A stretch of 64,000 nucleotides of DNA from Sceloporus undulatus (lineage: Eukaryota; Chordata; Lepidosauria; Squamata; Phrynosomatidae): assembly GCF_019175285.1 (NCBI RefSeq), contig NC_056529.1, positions 20,243,907-20,307,906 of the forward strand. The letters run 5' to 3'. The notes beneath the pieces were generated by a model. The model searched no databases, was not told where the DNA came from, and saw only the letters and a list, made by a program, of their open reading frames with translations. Of the stretch, positions 1 to 11,506 are shown piece after piece (the stretch's first letter is position 1; every line of letters begins with the position of its first letter). Position numbers and translations under genes: made by a program.

Positions 1-362
1 GCCTTTATTCAAGAAAAAAACAAGCCTCCAGTCCCCAAGCTTGCAGAGGATAACTTCAACATACAGGATCAGTTTGGCATAGGTTCTTGCAACGTAGGAG
101 ATAAAGAAGAGGCTCAGCAGGATTAGTAAAGTAACATTTCCAGGCTCAGATGAGATTGCAGTCTTCTAGAATGGAACTTAGTAACACAGGAGAATTCCTG
201 GTTCATGTGGATGGGTTCCAATGTCTCATAAATAACACACTCTGTGAAAGATGACTACTTAAAGGGCATGGGTCCCATGCAGAGTTTCACCAGAATCCGG
301 AGGTGCCCTAAAGAACACAATCTCATTAAACCTGCCATTTGCAACCCCAAACGTCTCCTTAC

Positions 363-462
363 CTGGGCACTCACGTATCTGGCAAACCACTCTCTGCCTT
401 TGGAGTTCTCCCCGCTGCACAGCTCCCCGAACTTGGACTTTTCTTCTTGGTCAAACTCCTCT
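363..462 (-). CDS. KIAA0513: KIAA0513 second coding exon
   Basis: The exon is 100 bp. The acceptor is GATTCTAG before 462 and the donor is CAG|GTAAGG at 363/362 on the minus strand. It completes the split Gly codon and encodes [18 protein letters not shown] followed by [13 protein letters not shown], a block I remember as strongly conserved in human KIAA0513. It ends in phase 0. Confidence 0.9.
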
Positions 463-3400
463 CTAGAATCACAAAAGCACAACACACCAAAAAGTCTCCT
501 ATGTGCATAAAGCTGAGCCAGAGCAAGGGAAATTTACTTTGCAGGGACCACAACTCCCAGAATTCCATATCCAGTATGGAAACAGTCAGCTTCACATTTC
601 TTTTAGCAGAGGGGTGGGGAACCTGAAGCCGTGGGAGCGAATCAGGCCCTCTGGGTTTCCCCAGATGGTGATACCATCCATGATATCAATGTTTGGAGAT
701 TTCCCTGATTTTGTCTGGATATTTCTCCCTTTCTAAAAAGCCAAAATGCCTCTCCAAAAGCTTTACCAGTGGCAGAAAAACCTTTAATCTTAAATATGGC
801 TAATATTTTTGGTCCCCATCCCATTTGCCATTGGCCTTCCCCATCACTAGAATGCATTCCCTCTCCCTGAACTTTGCTGATTTTTGAAAAAATTAAATTT
901 TTCCATTATAAATATTCCTTAATTTAGATGTATATTACCATATTCAGTCCCCTTTTCCTTTTCCTCCCACCCCCAATCTTAGCCAATAAGCCAAATATTG
1001 ATCACAGTAAATCTAATGCAACTTCAGAGCACTGACAAATGGTTCATACAGGTTGAGTCTCCATTATCTAGAATTCCAAAATCCGAAACATTCCCAAATC
1101 CAAAATGGTCCACATTTTGGGATAGTGACACCTTTGCTTTCTGATGGTTCAATGTACACAAACTTTGTTTCATGCACAAAATTGTTTTACAATATTGTAC
1201 ATAAAATTACCTGCAGGCTATGTGTACAAGGTTATATAAAACATAAATGAATTTTGTGTTCAGACTTGGGTCCCATCTCCAAAGTACCTCATTGTGTACT
1301 TGCAAATATTCCAAAATCCAAGACACTCCGAAACCCAAAAAACTTCTGGTCTCAAGCATTTCTGATAAAGGAGACCTAATATTTTATGTTGTTTGCAACA
1401 TTTAAAACATATCGTTCCAAAAGAAAGTTGGGTCAACCACCACAACAACCAGCCTAGTAGCATAAGAAGCTGGAGCATAAAGTGTTGCCTCCTCAAGAAA
1501 CCTGAATCATTCATCAAATCTGAAGGAGGAAGGGCGCAATAAAAATTATTAGATCTGCCCAAGAAGAGCAAGGAGGAAAGAACGACAATTACACATGCAC
1601 ATGAATGCACACACGGTCACCGCACTGACATTAAATAATGGTAATTTGGGTCATGGTGACTCAGAGCAGAATTGCTAAACCGCAATTTAACGGAATGAGA
1701 AAAGAAATGCTAGCAAATGCAGCCAACACCGCTGGATCGCAGCCGCTGAAGCCTCTTGTTCTGCGTTGGGATGACACAGCCTCCATGTCCCTGGGCAACA
1801 ATTATTAAGTCAAAAGTGAAGCGTGACTCAGCCAGGGAGGTAAAGAACATGGCCAACGAAAATGTCTTTTCGCAGAGCGCAAGGAGGAGGGAATGAGTGG
1901 GTGGGTTTCTCTGTGATGGAGGAAGGAAGGAAGGATGGATTCAACACAGATCGGTCTTGCTCATGTTCACTGGATCCCCAAAACCTTGCCATTAAATAAT
2001 ATTAATAATTTCCTGATCTGGCCACAAGGTCCTTTCTTTCAAGACCCTGCTGCAGTTATATTCCATTAGCAAAAGTGGAAACAGACAGTAAGAGAGGACG
2101 ACTTGACTGCTGCTAACCAATGGAGCTCAGATGATGCTGTCTTGAACAGTGGTCTGCAACCAGATGTTTGGGACTTCCAACTCCCAGAATCTGTGATGCT
2201 TGCTGGGGCTTTCAGGAGATGACATCCAAAACATCTAAAGGACTGAAATGGTTGAGAAAACATCCAGAGGACCAAAGAAGTTTAGAAACTAGAACAGGAA
2301 TGTTCTGCCATGTTGGCTCCCTAATTCTAGATAGGCACGGACCAGTTGGGTTCCTGATCACCAAGGAGATAATGATCCTGGGTTCCTGATCATCAACAAG
2401 GTGACATGATCTGAACATGTAGATCTTCTTGCTCTACATGTGAAGATAGTGTTTCCCAAACTTTGGTTCTCCAGATGTTTGGGACTTCAGCTCCCAGAGG
2501 ATCCAACTAGCCTAGCCAACAGTCAGGAATTCTGGAAGCTGATGTCCAAAACATCTGGAGGACCAAAGTTTGGGAAACACTATACTAAGGGATACTAATG
2601 TGACTTCATGTTCCCCATAGTCAACTCCTAGTTCAGTGACTCGCAGCTGAATGGGGAACATGCTGGTTTCCTCCAAGTGATGGTAACAAAACCAGGGTTT
2701 GGTGGGTTGAACTCCCTAGACTTTTTGATTTGAAGGGACAACAACATCAGTTGCCAACTCCAGCATCTCTTGGACTCTGTTGTTGTGCTTACTGTGCCTT
2801 GCATAGATTTGTATGTCTCCCTCCATCTGAAATGGTAGAGATTAAGAAGCAAACACTCCAAATTTGTGGGGCTCTGTAAGAAAGTCAAGCAGCAAACGGG
2901 GCTAAAATGGAGATTTTGTGACATTCATTGGTGTAGCAGAGCCGGGTACAAGCCCCAAGACTTTATGACTATCCAGGACAATGACACAATCTGCTATTAT
3001 CTCCCTGCAAAATGTCCCTCCAAGTTTAGTTTCAATCCCCACAAACCTCAGAGTGGAAATGGAAATTTTCTCAACAACGGTGTATGATTATGAGCTATCC
3101 TTATTATAATCCAAAGTATTTAGGAGTGATCTGGTCTTGAGTGGGCAAGAACCACCAGTCGAAAGACCTACTCCTGGATCAACAAAATTGCCTTCATTTT
3201 GAGACCTTCCATGAGGATGCTACCACTTTTTTCCCCCGGAGCCAAAAACTGTATTGCAAAATCCAGCAAATCCTTTCCTGGCTTATAAACCCTTGAGTCT
3301 CCTCCTTTACTCGCCTTCATGGAGAGCTTTAAAAAAGTCTCTTCTTTTTCAAATCACATTAGGCGAGCCGTGCATGATGCAATGAACCACGTTTCTGCAT

Positions 3401-5968
3401 TAAATTAAAGGATTATGGACGGCACCCAACTCAGTAGCTCTGAATTGCTTTTGCTCCTGAAGAAAAGTAAAGCACTGCCTTGCAGAATCAAACCAGTGAC
3501 TAGAGAAGGTTGTTCTGGGGATAGATATGAACTGGTGTTGCCGGCCCTTTGCACAGTGTATTGCCATGTGGCTCTATTTTGTTTTGTTTTTAACTTTATT
3601 AATATCAGACATAATTACTAAAGATGGAAATGGTACCAGTTTCCTTTACATCATTAGTGTACCTTTTCACCCATCTGGTTCACAGATCCGTATATCAGTT
3701 CTTTTTCATAATTTATTCCTTCACACGTGTATTTGTATCAAAAAGGAAACACTGACTTATCAAACTAACATCAATTGCCAAAAATCTTATACAGTGGACC
3801 CTTGGTATCCACTGGGGTTTGGTTCCAGGACCCCCCATGGATGCCAAAATGTGTGGATGCTCAAGTCCCATTAAATACAATGGTGTAGTAAAATGGTATC
3901 CCTTAGATAAAATAGCAAAATCAAGGTTTGCTTACTGAGATTTCTATATTTTTGGAATATTTTCAATATTTTGGAATATTTTCAAGGTGTGGATGGTTGA
4001 ACGCATGAATAAAGAATCCATGGAGGGTTGACTGTACCTTGCTTACCTTTCTAATTTAATTCATTGGTTGCTTGCTATACTGTACTGGTTCCGTGATGTT
4101 ATTCTGCTATTTTAAAGGATCTGCCTTGTGCTCTCCTTTGTAAACAAGGACAACAAGGATGTGGCATCAAAATAGGATTAAGGGAAAATGCCAAACACCT
4201 CTAGGGAAAAAACTAGCACTGTTGGTGGACCGCTCAGAACCAAACAGAGGAGTCCTGTAATCTTGGCACCTCCATCACACTGGATTATATCTTTTGCATG
4301 TAGGTGATGCAGAGAAGGCAAAGTAAGATTAAAACAAATGCATGGCTGCTGGGGGGGGGGGGGGGGAGGCAGTGGCATATGGCTTGTAGCACATGGAGGA
4401 TGAGGAATATTCTTCCACCCCTCCAAGATAAAAAAATATAATCAGCTCCTGCAAAACAATGTTGGAAATTGCAAACTGAGGAGCCAGCAGTGGCCGAAGA
4501 AGGAAAAAATGATTGATACGAAAAGTGCCCATTTTGTCTCCCCCACCCCAGCTGTGCCACAATGTTGTACTTTTATTTGTGAAAGCCCTGTCTCCCCAAA
4601 ACTCAGACCTAACCCATTTCAATGTATTAAAATTTAAAAGCATTGGAGCTCTCTCTGCAAACGGCTTCAGCAGCCTGCACCCGAACAGGGGAGAGCGAGA
4701 AACAGGAGCGCATCATGAGCGACCGGGGAGCAAGGGACGTGCCGTTCCAGGCATCCCCAGCAGAGAGAGAGCTGCACACGGAGACAACGCGCTGAAGGTG
4801 CAGCCAAACAGTTCAGCCGTTTGATGCAAAATGACAGCAGTGAGACACGGATGGGGATTTCTTCCAAACTCAGGGAGAAAAGCCTGGAGCTTAGAAAAGT
4901 CACTTTTGGGCGACTGCATCTCCAAAAATCCCCCCCATGCAGTATGGGCAAAAATTCTGGGAGATGTAGTCAAAGGAGTCCATGTCCAGACTTTGATGTC
5001 TCTTTCACATTAAACCATTATACCACTTTGATCCCACTTTAATTGCCATAGAATCCTGGGGTTTGTATCATGGGGATCCTCATAATCCAGTGCCTAAATA
5101 CCCTAAAGGCACCAGATCGCATCTGATCTTAGAAGCTAACAAGGGTCAGCCCTGGTTAGTACTTGGATGGGAGATCCCAACAAATACAGTGGGCCCTTGG
5201 TATCTTCTGGGGCTTGGTTCCAGTGCCCACCTTGGATAACAAAATCTGTGGATGTTCAAGTCCCATTAAATACAATGGCCTTGTAAAACAGTGCCCTTTA
5301 TATAAAATCAAGGTTTGCTTTTGGGAATTTATACTTTTTGGAATATTTTTCAATCTGTGGATGCTTGAATCTGTGGGAAAGGAATCAATGGATGTGGAGG
5401 ATCGACTGTATGTCAGCAGAGCCACCAAGGTGGGCTTCCAGAATTAACTGGGGGTTGGATTGGATGATCTTTGAAATTCCTCACACACACACTAACAATA
5501 CTCAAGAGATTAGCTATGGGAAGCATTAGCATGCTGGAAGGAAGTTGGTAGGGTCCCCCCATATGCACCAGCACATGGAAAGTTGCCACATTGGGTTAGT
5601 CAAAACACTCACCCGCTTGTAAAGAGCTTCTCCACATATTGCCGAATGAACTCCCGCTGTTCCATTGTGGCCTCATCCTTGGCAGACTCGGTGCTCTGGT
5701 TGGAGGAGTAGGACTCCGAGGAAGAGCGGCGGTGGTTATTCCAACTGTGATGGGTGGGCGAGTCCGTCGTGTCATTCTCGCTGTCCGCCGATTCTGTGGC
5801 ATCACTCTCCTCGGCTACGGTGGCTACATTGTCCTTCAGGTGCTCCAGCAATCCACTGCCGTTGGTGGCTGGGGAGGCAGTAGGGAGGGATTCGGAGGTG
5901 GTGGTGGTGGTGGAAGGCTCAGAGTCAAAGTCAATGAGGTTCCCCACTGGGACGTCAACGGCCTCCAT
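363..5968 (-). CDS. KIAA0513: KIAA0513 orthologue, 5' coding part (two exons; continues past position 1)
   Basis: This is the N-terminal part of a KIAA0513-family protein. The visible exons join in phase (356 + 100 bp) into 152 residues. The start resembles human KIAA0513, with [12 protein letters not shown], the acidic/serine stretch [13 protein letters not shown], the run SSNQSTES, then [13 protein letters not shown] and finally [13 protein letters not shown]. The start is the ATG at 5968; an in-frame ATG eight codons upstream (5992) is less likely because family members, as I recall, begin METPEVPVG. There is no signal peptide or membrane segment, and the first ~100 residues look disordered (Ser/Thr/Asp/Glu-rich). 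KIAA0513 is known as a cytoplasmic, brain-enriched protein of unclear function, reported to bind KIBRA and HAX1. The remaining exons lie to the left, outside the window. Identity is confident; function is not established. Confidence 0.9.
1049..1380. mobile_element. Tigger/pogo-like non-autonomous DNA transposon
   Basis: Ends are inverted (CAGGTTGAGTCTCCATTATC at the left, GATAAAGGAGACCTAAT at the right). The inner sequence has the same layout as the copy at 30381-30674, including 'TTCAATGTACACAAACTTTG' and a 'TTCCAAAATCC' motif near both ends. No transposase frame remains. I recall a very similar element in mammalian genomes. Confidence 0.6.
2150..2262. mobile_element. Palindromic MITE, degraded copy
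   Basis: It contains CCAGATGTTTGGGACTTC and CTCCCAGAATC on one side and the reverse partner ATGACATCCAAAACATCT on the other. Same family as the clearer copy at 2449-2582. Confidence 0.5.
2449..2582. mobile_element. Palindromic MITE, near complete
   Basis: The ends are perfect inverted repeats (GTGTTTCCCAAACTTTGG / CCAAAGTTTGGGAAACAC), followed inwards by further paired sequence (CTCCAGATGTTTGGGACTTC). TA occurs at both flanks, compatible with a TA target duplication. The element is about 134 bp and non-coding. Confidence 0.7.
3792..4034. mobile_element. Tigger-like MITE with TA target duplication
   Basis: It begins CAGTGGACCCTTGGTATCC and ends GGAGGGTTGACTG. TA lies immediately outside both ends (3790-3791 and 4035-4036), as expected for Tc1/mariner/pogo-type insertion. 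Internal landmarks are CAAGTCCCATTAAATACAAT and TTTTGGAATATTTTCAA. This is the reference copy for the many fragments of the same family here. Confidence 0.75.
5089..5186 (+). mobile_element. 5S-rRNA-derived SINE fragment
   Basis: The segment follows the 3' half of vertebrate 5S rRNA, with ATCTGATCTTAGAAGCTAA, AGGGTCAG, CCTGGTTAGTACTTGGATGG and GAGA. The 5S internal promoter region is thus present but mutated. It is cut off at 5186, where a Tigger-like element begins. A second 5S-derived copy lies at 16507-16680. Confidence 0.7.
5187..5408. mobile_element. Tigger-like MITE next to a 5S-derived SINE
   Basis: It starts CAGTGGGCCCTTGGTATC and ends GAGGATCGACTG, with TA on both sides. Same family as 3792-4034. 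It abuts the 5S-derived fragment, so it probably inserted into that SINE. Confidence 0.7.
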
Positions 5969-6002
5969 GATGCAAGGAAATGTGTGGGACAAACACCATG
6001 GA
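5613..6002 (-). CDS. KIAA0513: KIAA0513 first coding exon
   Basis: The coding part is 5613-5968 (356 bp) and ends in phase 2 at a strong donor (GTGAGT on the minus strand, 5612-5607). A short 5' UTR probably reaches 6002, where the minus strand reads CTGCAG before the exon. It encodes [12 protein letters not shown] at the N terminus, a threonine/serine tract, [10 protein letters not shown], and [13 protein letters not shown] at the end. The last codon, glycine, is split and completed by the next exon. The acceptor choice is inferred from sequence only. Confidence 0.88.
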
Positions 6003-6710
6003 CTGCAGGTTTAGGTTCAGAATTTGCCTACTGGAGAAACCTGGAAGCCATTTGGAAAGGAACGACAAAAATGGCACCTAGGAGCAATCCAGCTACTTGC
6101 AAAACATCCCTTTTTGGCCAAGTCTATTTCAGAGCATCTGGAGGAGGGAAAACAAACAAACAATGCAGACCAAAATTGTTATAATTACTTAAGATTTAGT
6201 ATTATATCTTTTCAGGGATGGGAACTGCTCTTAACTGCAAGACTTGGGAAGACTGGGTTTTCCCCAAAGACCAGAAAAAGGGCCAACAGCCACTGAGTGA
6301 AAACCATTAAATTATGAGCTAAATTTAACACAGATGGAAATTTCTCTCTGGAGGCTGACAAAACCCATGTGTTCAATGCAGTCTCATCACAACAGCCAAG
6401 TGTGGGAATTGTGTGGCCCAAATAGATTGCTCAATGTGGGGAAACCATAAGAACTATTGCTCCTCTAAGTTCCCAAGAGGAGTGATTCTCCTCTAGAGTA
6501 CAATGTGGGATTGTCCCACAACATTGGATACATTAAAATCTGTTTTATCCCCAGTTTATCTACTAGCAAAATTTTCTGGTTTCATGCGGAGGGATTGGTG
6601 TGGCGCACAGATAGCTATGGAGATAGGAAAATGGCTCCCAACTTCTCCCCTACACTTGTCCACCCATAATTTATGGGGTACTTAGAAGCAACGTATGTAA
6701 GATTTTTCTT

Positions 6711-6885
6711 GCTATATGCCTGCAAGTTGACTCCAACTTTTGTCATCTCTTGACAAAACTTCTTCCAAAGGGGTTTGCATTTGATGCCTCCAACTATGAC
6801 TTGCCCAAGTCCATCTAGTGGATTTCCATGCTTGAGTGGGAATTCAAATCCTGGTCTCATATTCAAACCACTACACCACACTGTC
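6711..6885 (-). mobile_element. tRNA-derived SINE (CAA-tailed), minus orientation
   Basis: An old copy of the dominant SINE family in this window. In reverse it shows the head (GTGTAGTGGTTTGAAT, A-box region), the B-box-like segment around GATTTGAATTCCC and the central ACTTGGGCAAGTC. Confidence 0.6.
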
Positions 6886-7591
6886 TCCCTCTTCCTTCAG
6901 ATAGGTTCCTTTTTTGATTAGAAGTCATTCTGCCACTTACATGCATTATTTAGATATATATATTTTTTAAGAGAGCAAGTACAGCTATATATATATTTGG
7001 GCTTTTTAAAAATGCATTCCTCCAAAATGATGTTATGCAAACTAAAACGCCGCTTCCCTTTGGCTGTGGCTTTCAAAGCCTTGCTTCTTTCTCATAAGAT
7101 CCCACTGTCTCAATCTCTCTCGATCAATAGGCTCTTGGGAGACCTTTGAAAACCCAACCCAGTGGAAACTTTGCAGGCTCAGAGGTCCTGCACAGACTTT
7201 CCCGCATTAAGAGTTCAGAAGGCTGAGCTTTGAAGTGCTTCTAAGCTCAATATCTTTTTGTGCGCAGCTATCCATCATAATTTTTTCAAATGCCGTGGCT
7301 GAAGATGGCTCTTTGAGCAGAGGTTAAACCGCTGGAGAAATGCAATTCAGGGGGCAAGTCAGGATGGTACAGCAGACCATGCTGTATTCTAAAACCAAAA
7401 CATCCAGCTTCCAATGATCACAGCACCCATGAATACACCCTAAAAGTTGCTTTGTACCAGGTCAATTTGTCCACCTAGACTTCTTCTGTTTATGCCATGC
7501 GTCTCCAAGTCAGTGTCTTGCAGATGTGTTGGGCTGCAACACATCAACATGACCATTCGTTGAGGATGAAAGACATTGGTCTAGTCTGCTC

Positions 7592-7805
7592 TGAACTGTA
7601 CTGTAGAAACAATGCAATCTGACACCGCTTAAATGACCATGGCTCAATGCTATGGAGTTCTGGGATGTGTAGTTTTGTGAGATATTTAGCCTTCTCTATG
7701 GGGGAGCTCTGGTGCCACAACAAACTGCAGATCCTAGAATCCCATAGTTTGGAGCCATGGCAGTTAAAATGGTGCTAAACTGGATTATTTCAGAGCAATG
7801 CATCT
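7592..7805. mobile_element. hAT-like palindromic MITE
   Basis: The two halves mirror each other. The left reads ACTGTAGAAACAATGCAATC followed by TGACACC; the right reads GCCATGGCAGTTAAAATGG and TGGATTATTTCAGAG. The centre carries GTAGTTTTGTGAG and a matching CACAACAAACTGCAG. Best copy of the family is 19615-19843. Confidence 0.65.
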
Positions 7806-8340
7806 GGAGGACACAAGGTTGGGGAAGGATGGTCAGCAGTTCCTGATATCTGAGGCACCTGCCAGGACTAAACCTGATGCTTCTGCATGCAACCCAAATA
7901 CTCTATGCTACTGAGCTAAGATTCCTCCTCACTTTCTCCATTCATTGTTCCTTTTGCTGTAATCATTAGTCACTTCTCCTGATATACCGCCATGAATTTC
8001 CTTATTCTTCTGCGTCCATCACCAACCTTAAAGCCATCCATGATATAACGCCATAAATTACTTCAACACCTCTGGTTCTACACTCAGAAACTACCCAAAA
8101 GCATCTTTGGGAGGTTTTCTAAAATCCATACAGACAAGCTTGGCTCTCAGCGGCCAGAGCTCAGCGAAGCAAAGGGCCAGCAAAGGGATCAGGCACCTTC
8201 TTCTAACCCTGAAGGAAAGGTATATTTTCTTTCAAGCTTCCTGCATGCTTTCTTACATGTGGGAGAAATAGTACAAAAACAAGCTGAGGGAGCTGTCCAG
8301 AGTACTGCAAAGGGTTTCCATATCACACATTCTCTGAACA

Positions 8341-8495
8341 CAAAGGTGGGGAACCTTACAGCCAACAATGATATAATGCTATGGAGCCCAATGGATTTTG
8401 GACTACAGTTCCCAGAATTCTTGAGTGTTGGCCAAGCCAACAAGGGCTTCTGGGAGCTCAAGTCTGAAACACCTGGGTGCCTAAAGTATGGAAAC
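8341..8495. mobile_element. Palindromic MITE, degraded copy
   Basis: It carries TTTTGGACTACAGTTCCCAG and the opposed TTCTGGGAGCTCAAGTC, the core of the family seen cleanly at 2449-2582. Confidence 0.5.
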
Positions 8496-8527
8496 CAGCG
8501 ACACAGTGGTTTGAGTGTTGGACTATG

Positions 8528-8728
8528 GGCCCTTTCACAGTCCACAGTTATAGCACTACGATTCCACTTTCATTGTCATGACACCATCCTATGGGATCTT
8601 GGGATTTAAAGTTTAGAAAGAATCTAAAAACTAGAATTTTCAGCCAGAGAGCTCTAGTGCCGCCTCAAATTACAGAGTCAAGAATTCAACAGTAGTTAAA
8701 GTGGAATCATAGCACTACAACTACAACA
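8528..8728. mobile_element. Palindromic MITE ('TATAGCACTA' family)
   Basis: The left half begins with CAGTTATAGCACTACGATTC and the right half ends with GTGGAATCATAGCACTACA, its reverse complement with some change. Related to the copy split by a SINE at 22384-22797. Confidence 0.6.
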
Positions 8729-8730
8729 GT

Positions 8731-8934
8731 CAGTGTGGTTGGAGAGCTGGAATAAGGCTCTGGAGATCAGAGTTCGAATCCCTGTTCAGTCATGGAAACC
8801 CGCATTGGGCACCTTGTGCAGCCATATTCTCTCAGCCTCCAAAGTCCTCCCTCTGAACAAATCTTGCCAAGAAAATGTCATGATAGCGTCACTGTAAGTC
8901 AGAAACAACTCGAAGGTGCACAAAAACACCACAA
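8731..8934 (+). mobile_element. tRNA-derived SINE (CAA-tailed)
   Basis: B box AGAGTTCGAATCCC, then CATGGAAACCCGC, CTCTCAGCCTC, CAAATCTTGCCAAGAAAAT and GTAAGTCAGAAACAACTCG. It ends in an A/C-rich tail. The head is degraded. Confidence 0.7.
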
Positions 8935-9565
8935 TTAAAACACATGCTAAAAACAGCATGCCTATTTGCCTGTTACACTTCCCGGGCCAGTTAGCTGCAT
9001 CTGTTTTAACTTTTGTAAGCTGCCGTGATGGTGAAAAGGTAGAATTTATATAAATAAAAATAAGAGTTACAATAATGATAGCGATGCATCTCTTTTCTTC
9101 GATCTGCACACAAAAACGCCAGCCTCCTGCTACGGAGCTGAAATAAAACAATCCTTGGGCACGTCTGCTTTCCAAAACTGCGCCATCTCCCAGAATGAAA
9201 CAGAAAGTTCTGACAACGCCAGGAAATGTGCACATTCTTCCAGCAAATGGCCTTAAAGTATACCTTTAGTCCAAGGAGGCAAAGCCATAAAAATACATGC
9301 GCGCACACACAGAAAGATCTCCATACCAACAGCCAGCCCACCTTCTCCTTAACAGCAGCTTCTAAAATGGCAGCTGGAGGACAGCTGTCAACAGCGGAAG
9401 CCCTGAAACAATTAAACAGGCAGAGAGGCATGGAGATAAATGTCACCGGACCCCGCAGGCTTTGCCAACCGATTGCAAAACCGGAGCTGAGAGTGACAAA
9501 GACCTGACATCAAATTAGCCGGCGGACATTTCAGATAGTTAGCAAGGCACGCAGAGCTTGGAAGA

Positions 9566-9640
9566 GTCGCCTTTTTTGGACCATAACTCCCAGGATCATC
9601 CAGCCAGCATGGCCGTTGGAGTTGTGGTCCAAAAAAGGAT
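9566..9640. repeat. Short inverted repeat, MITE remnant
   Basis: CCTTTTTTGGACCATAACTC and GTTGTGGTCCAAAAAAGG are near-exact reverse complements around a short centre. The core resembles the palindromic MITE family at 2449-2582. Confidence 0.5.
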
Positions 9641-10327
9641 CAGAACCAAGCTTATTCCAAGTCCTCCAAAAGCTTATCTCATGGAGGGTGGAGAGCCCAA
9701 ATTAATAAGGTACGTTTTCAAGTTTGCAGTAGGAACAACGGCCCTGATGAATCGAATTCTCGATCCGGAGCGGACTCGATTCACGATTTGGATTAAATGC
9801 CCAGTGGGAACAACCCCAATGTTTTGAAAGTTTTCTGGGAAGGCCAGATGCAAATGGAGTGGTGTCCCTGTCCTATAATGCTCCTTTTTGATGGGTGGAA
9901 AAGAAGCTGCATTATCGTAACTCAAAGAAAAAGAAAGGCTATCCCTAAGAGGGTTTCCTAAGTCAACCATGGCATAAAAATTACTCAGCGCCTCCTTCAG
10001 CATTGACTTTGGTAATGAGGATTTGCAAACTTGCTGACCCAACTCCAGAAGGATCTGACACAGAGTTAAGCAGGGTGCCAATACAGCAGAAACGCAAGCT
10101 TTATGAAGACTTCCGGGGATTAATAAAAGAATTCAATAAACCTTTTTAAAAAAACAACAAAGTAAAGTGCGGCTTATTTCTGTGCTATACAACATGCATA
10201 TACCAAAATTCTGAATTCTGCCACAAATTACAAGGAGCACCTTGATGCTACAACAGCTCAAATGGCTGCTGGTGTGTTTCAAGGCACAATGAAAGGGGCT
10301 GGCAATGGCCTACAAAGCCCTAGACCA

Positions 10328-10445
10328 GTGATTCCCAACTTTTGGTCCTTCATTTGTTTTAGGCTTCAGATCCCAGAAGCCCCAGCCAACTTGGCCAACA
10401 GTCAGGAGTCATGGGACTTGAAACCCAAAACATCTGGAGTGGTTG
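10328..10445. mobile_element. Palindromic MITE copy
   Basis: GTGATTCCCAACTTTTGGTC begins the left arm; the right arm has GGGACTTGAAACCCAAAACA followed by TCTGGAG. Same family as 2449-2582. Confidence 0.55.
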
Positions 10446-10548
10446 CATCCAGGCTCTGAAACTCCTTCCCTGGGGAATTTAGCACTGCTTGCTGCCTTTC
10501 CATCAGCAGGCAAAAACCTAAAGGAGCAATCTGTATAGCCCCTTAATA

Positions 10549-10622
10549 TCTCCCCAGAGCATTGAGCCACGGCAATTAAAGCAGTGTCAAACTGTATTCA
10601 TTCTGCCTGTGTAGATGCGGCA
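10549..10622. mobile_element. Half of a hAT-like MITE
   Basis: Only the right arm is present, with GAGCCACGGCAATTAAAGC, AGTGTCAAACTG and TGTGTAGATGC. Same family as 19615-19843. Confidence 0.5.
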
Positions 10623-11319
10623 TCTTAATCTGAGATAAGCTGTGCCCAGCTTTTCCAGAGTTCTGAGTAAGAAGCTGAACGCATGACACAGTGGTGCTGT
10701 GTCGCCTGGCAGAAATGTCCTTACATCCCAATGCCATGTTTAGGACTCTGGAGACGCATAAGGGCATTCCTTGCCCGAGGGAGCTGGCAGTTGGAGAAAA
10801 CACACTTTGTCCTAGGAAGCTGATAAGCCATGAGCAAAGCACGGAACAGGGAGACTGCCTTTCAAAGCGTAAAAGCAAAACACGCAGGCTTTATCATCTA
10901 CTGGAAGCGACAAGCACCCGAGCTTTAAAGAGAGAGAAAAGAAAACCTTTGCCCAGTGTCCTTCACTTGATCACTTGCGGGGTCAAGTTAGAATTGTTTG
11001 TAAGGGGACCAGGAATATTTAGAGAAACTGCTTCTTCTTTGCTTTTGTTGTCACACACTTTCAGATTGATTCAGACTTATGGCAAGCTTCTCCTACGGTT
11101 TATCCAAGGGGTAAAACTCAGAGACACAGCCGTATAAGTCTGGAATATCAGTCTGCAAAGGGATCTGGTAGCACCTTTGAGACTAACTGAGCTAAAGATG
11201 TAGTAGTGTATGCTTCTGTAGGCTACAGAGTTTATCACAGCAGGGAAATCCCATGCCAAAACAGGATTTAAAAGCTGGAAAATACCTGCAAAAGTGGGTT
11301 GATTTTTATACATGTCGTT

Positions 11320-11454
11320 GTTAAAGTGATGTTAACCTGAACGGAAAGTAGACAAAAGCCACTCTTTTTTAACTTTGGGATTTTCCGAAAGTAAAAAGGA
11401 GTGGCTTTTGTCTATTTTGCGTCTACTTTCCGTTTGGGTTAACACCACTTTAAC
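11320..11454. mobile_element. Hairpin MITE, 135 bp
   Basis: The arms are GTTAAAGTGATGTTAACC... and ...GGTTAACACCACTTTAAC, continuing inwards through CGGAAAGTAGACAAAAGCC on the left and GGCTTTTGTCTATTTTGC on the right. The loop is short. No coding capacity; no relative with the same inner sequence seen elsewhere in the window. Confidence 0.65.
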
Positions 11455-11506
11455 TAAGTCATGTGAAAATCAACTCAATTTTTCTGATTTAAACCCTTAT
11501 TTGAAT

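Larger units (their letters stand above)
463..5612 (-). other. KIAA0513: KIAA0513 intron between the first two coding exons
   Basis: About 5.1 kb. It carries the Tigger-like elements at 1049-1380, 3792-4034 and 5187-5408, palindromic MITEs near 2150-2262 and 2449-2582, and a 5S-derived fragment at 5089-5186. The unique stretches 463-1048, 1381-2140, 2590-3790 and 4040-5085 show no exon, RNA gene or long open frame I can support. A G homopolymer lies at about 4351-4366. Confidence 0.75.

Noticed and set aside
4670-4705. CACCCGAACAGGGGAGAGC, which recalls a lysine-tRNA primer binding site
   Set aside because: No LTR-like sequence on either side and no retroviral frames; too short to mean anything.
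5639-6184. A 181-codon plus-strand open frame
   Set aside because: It is antisense to the KIAA0513 coding exon; its Gly-rich and Arg-rich runs mirror the Thr/Ser tract of the real gene.
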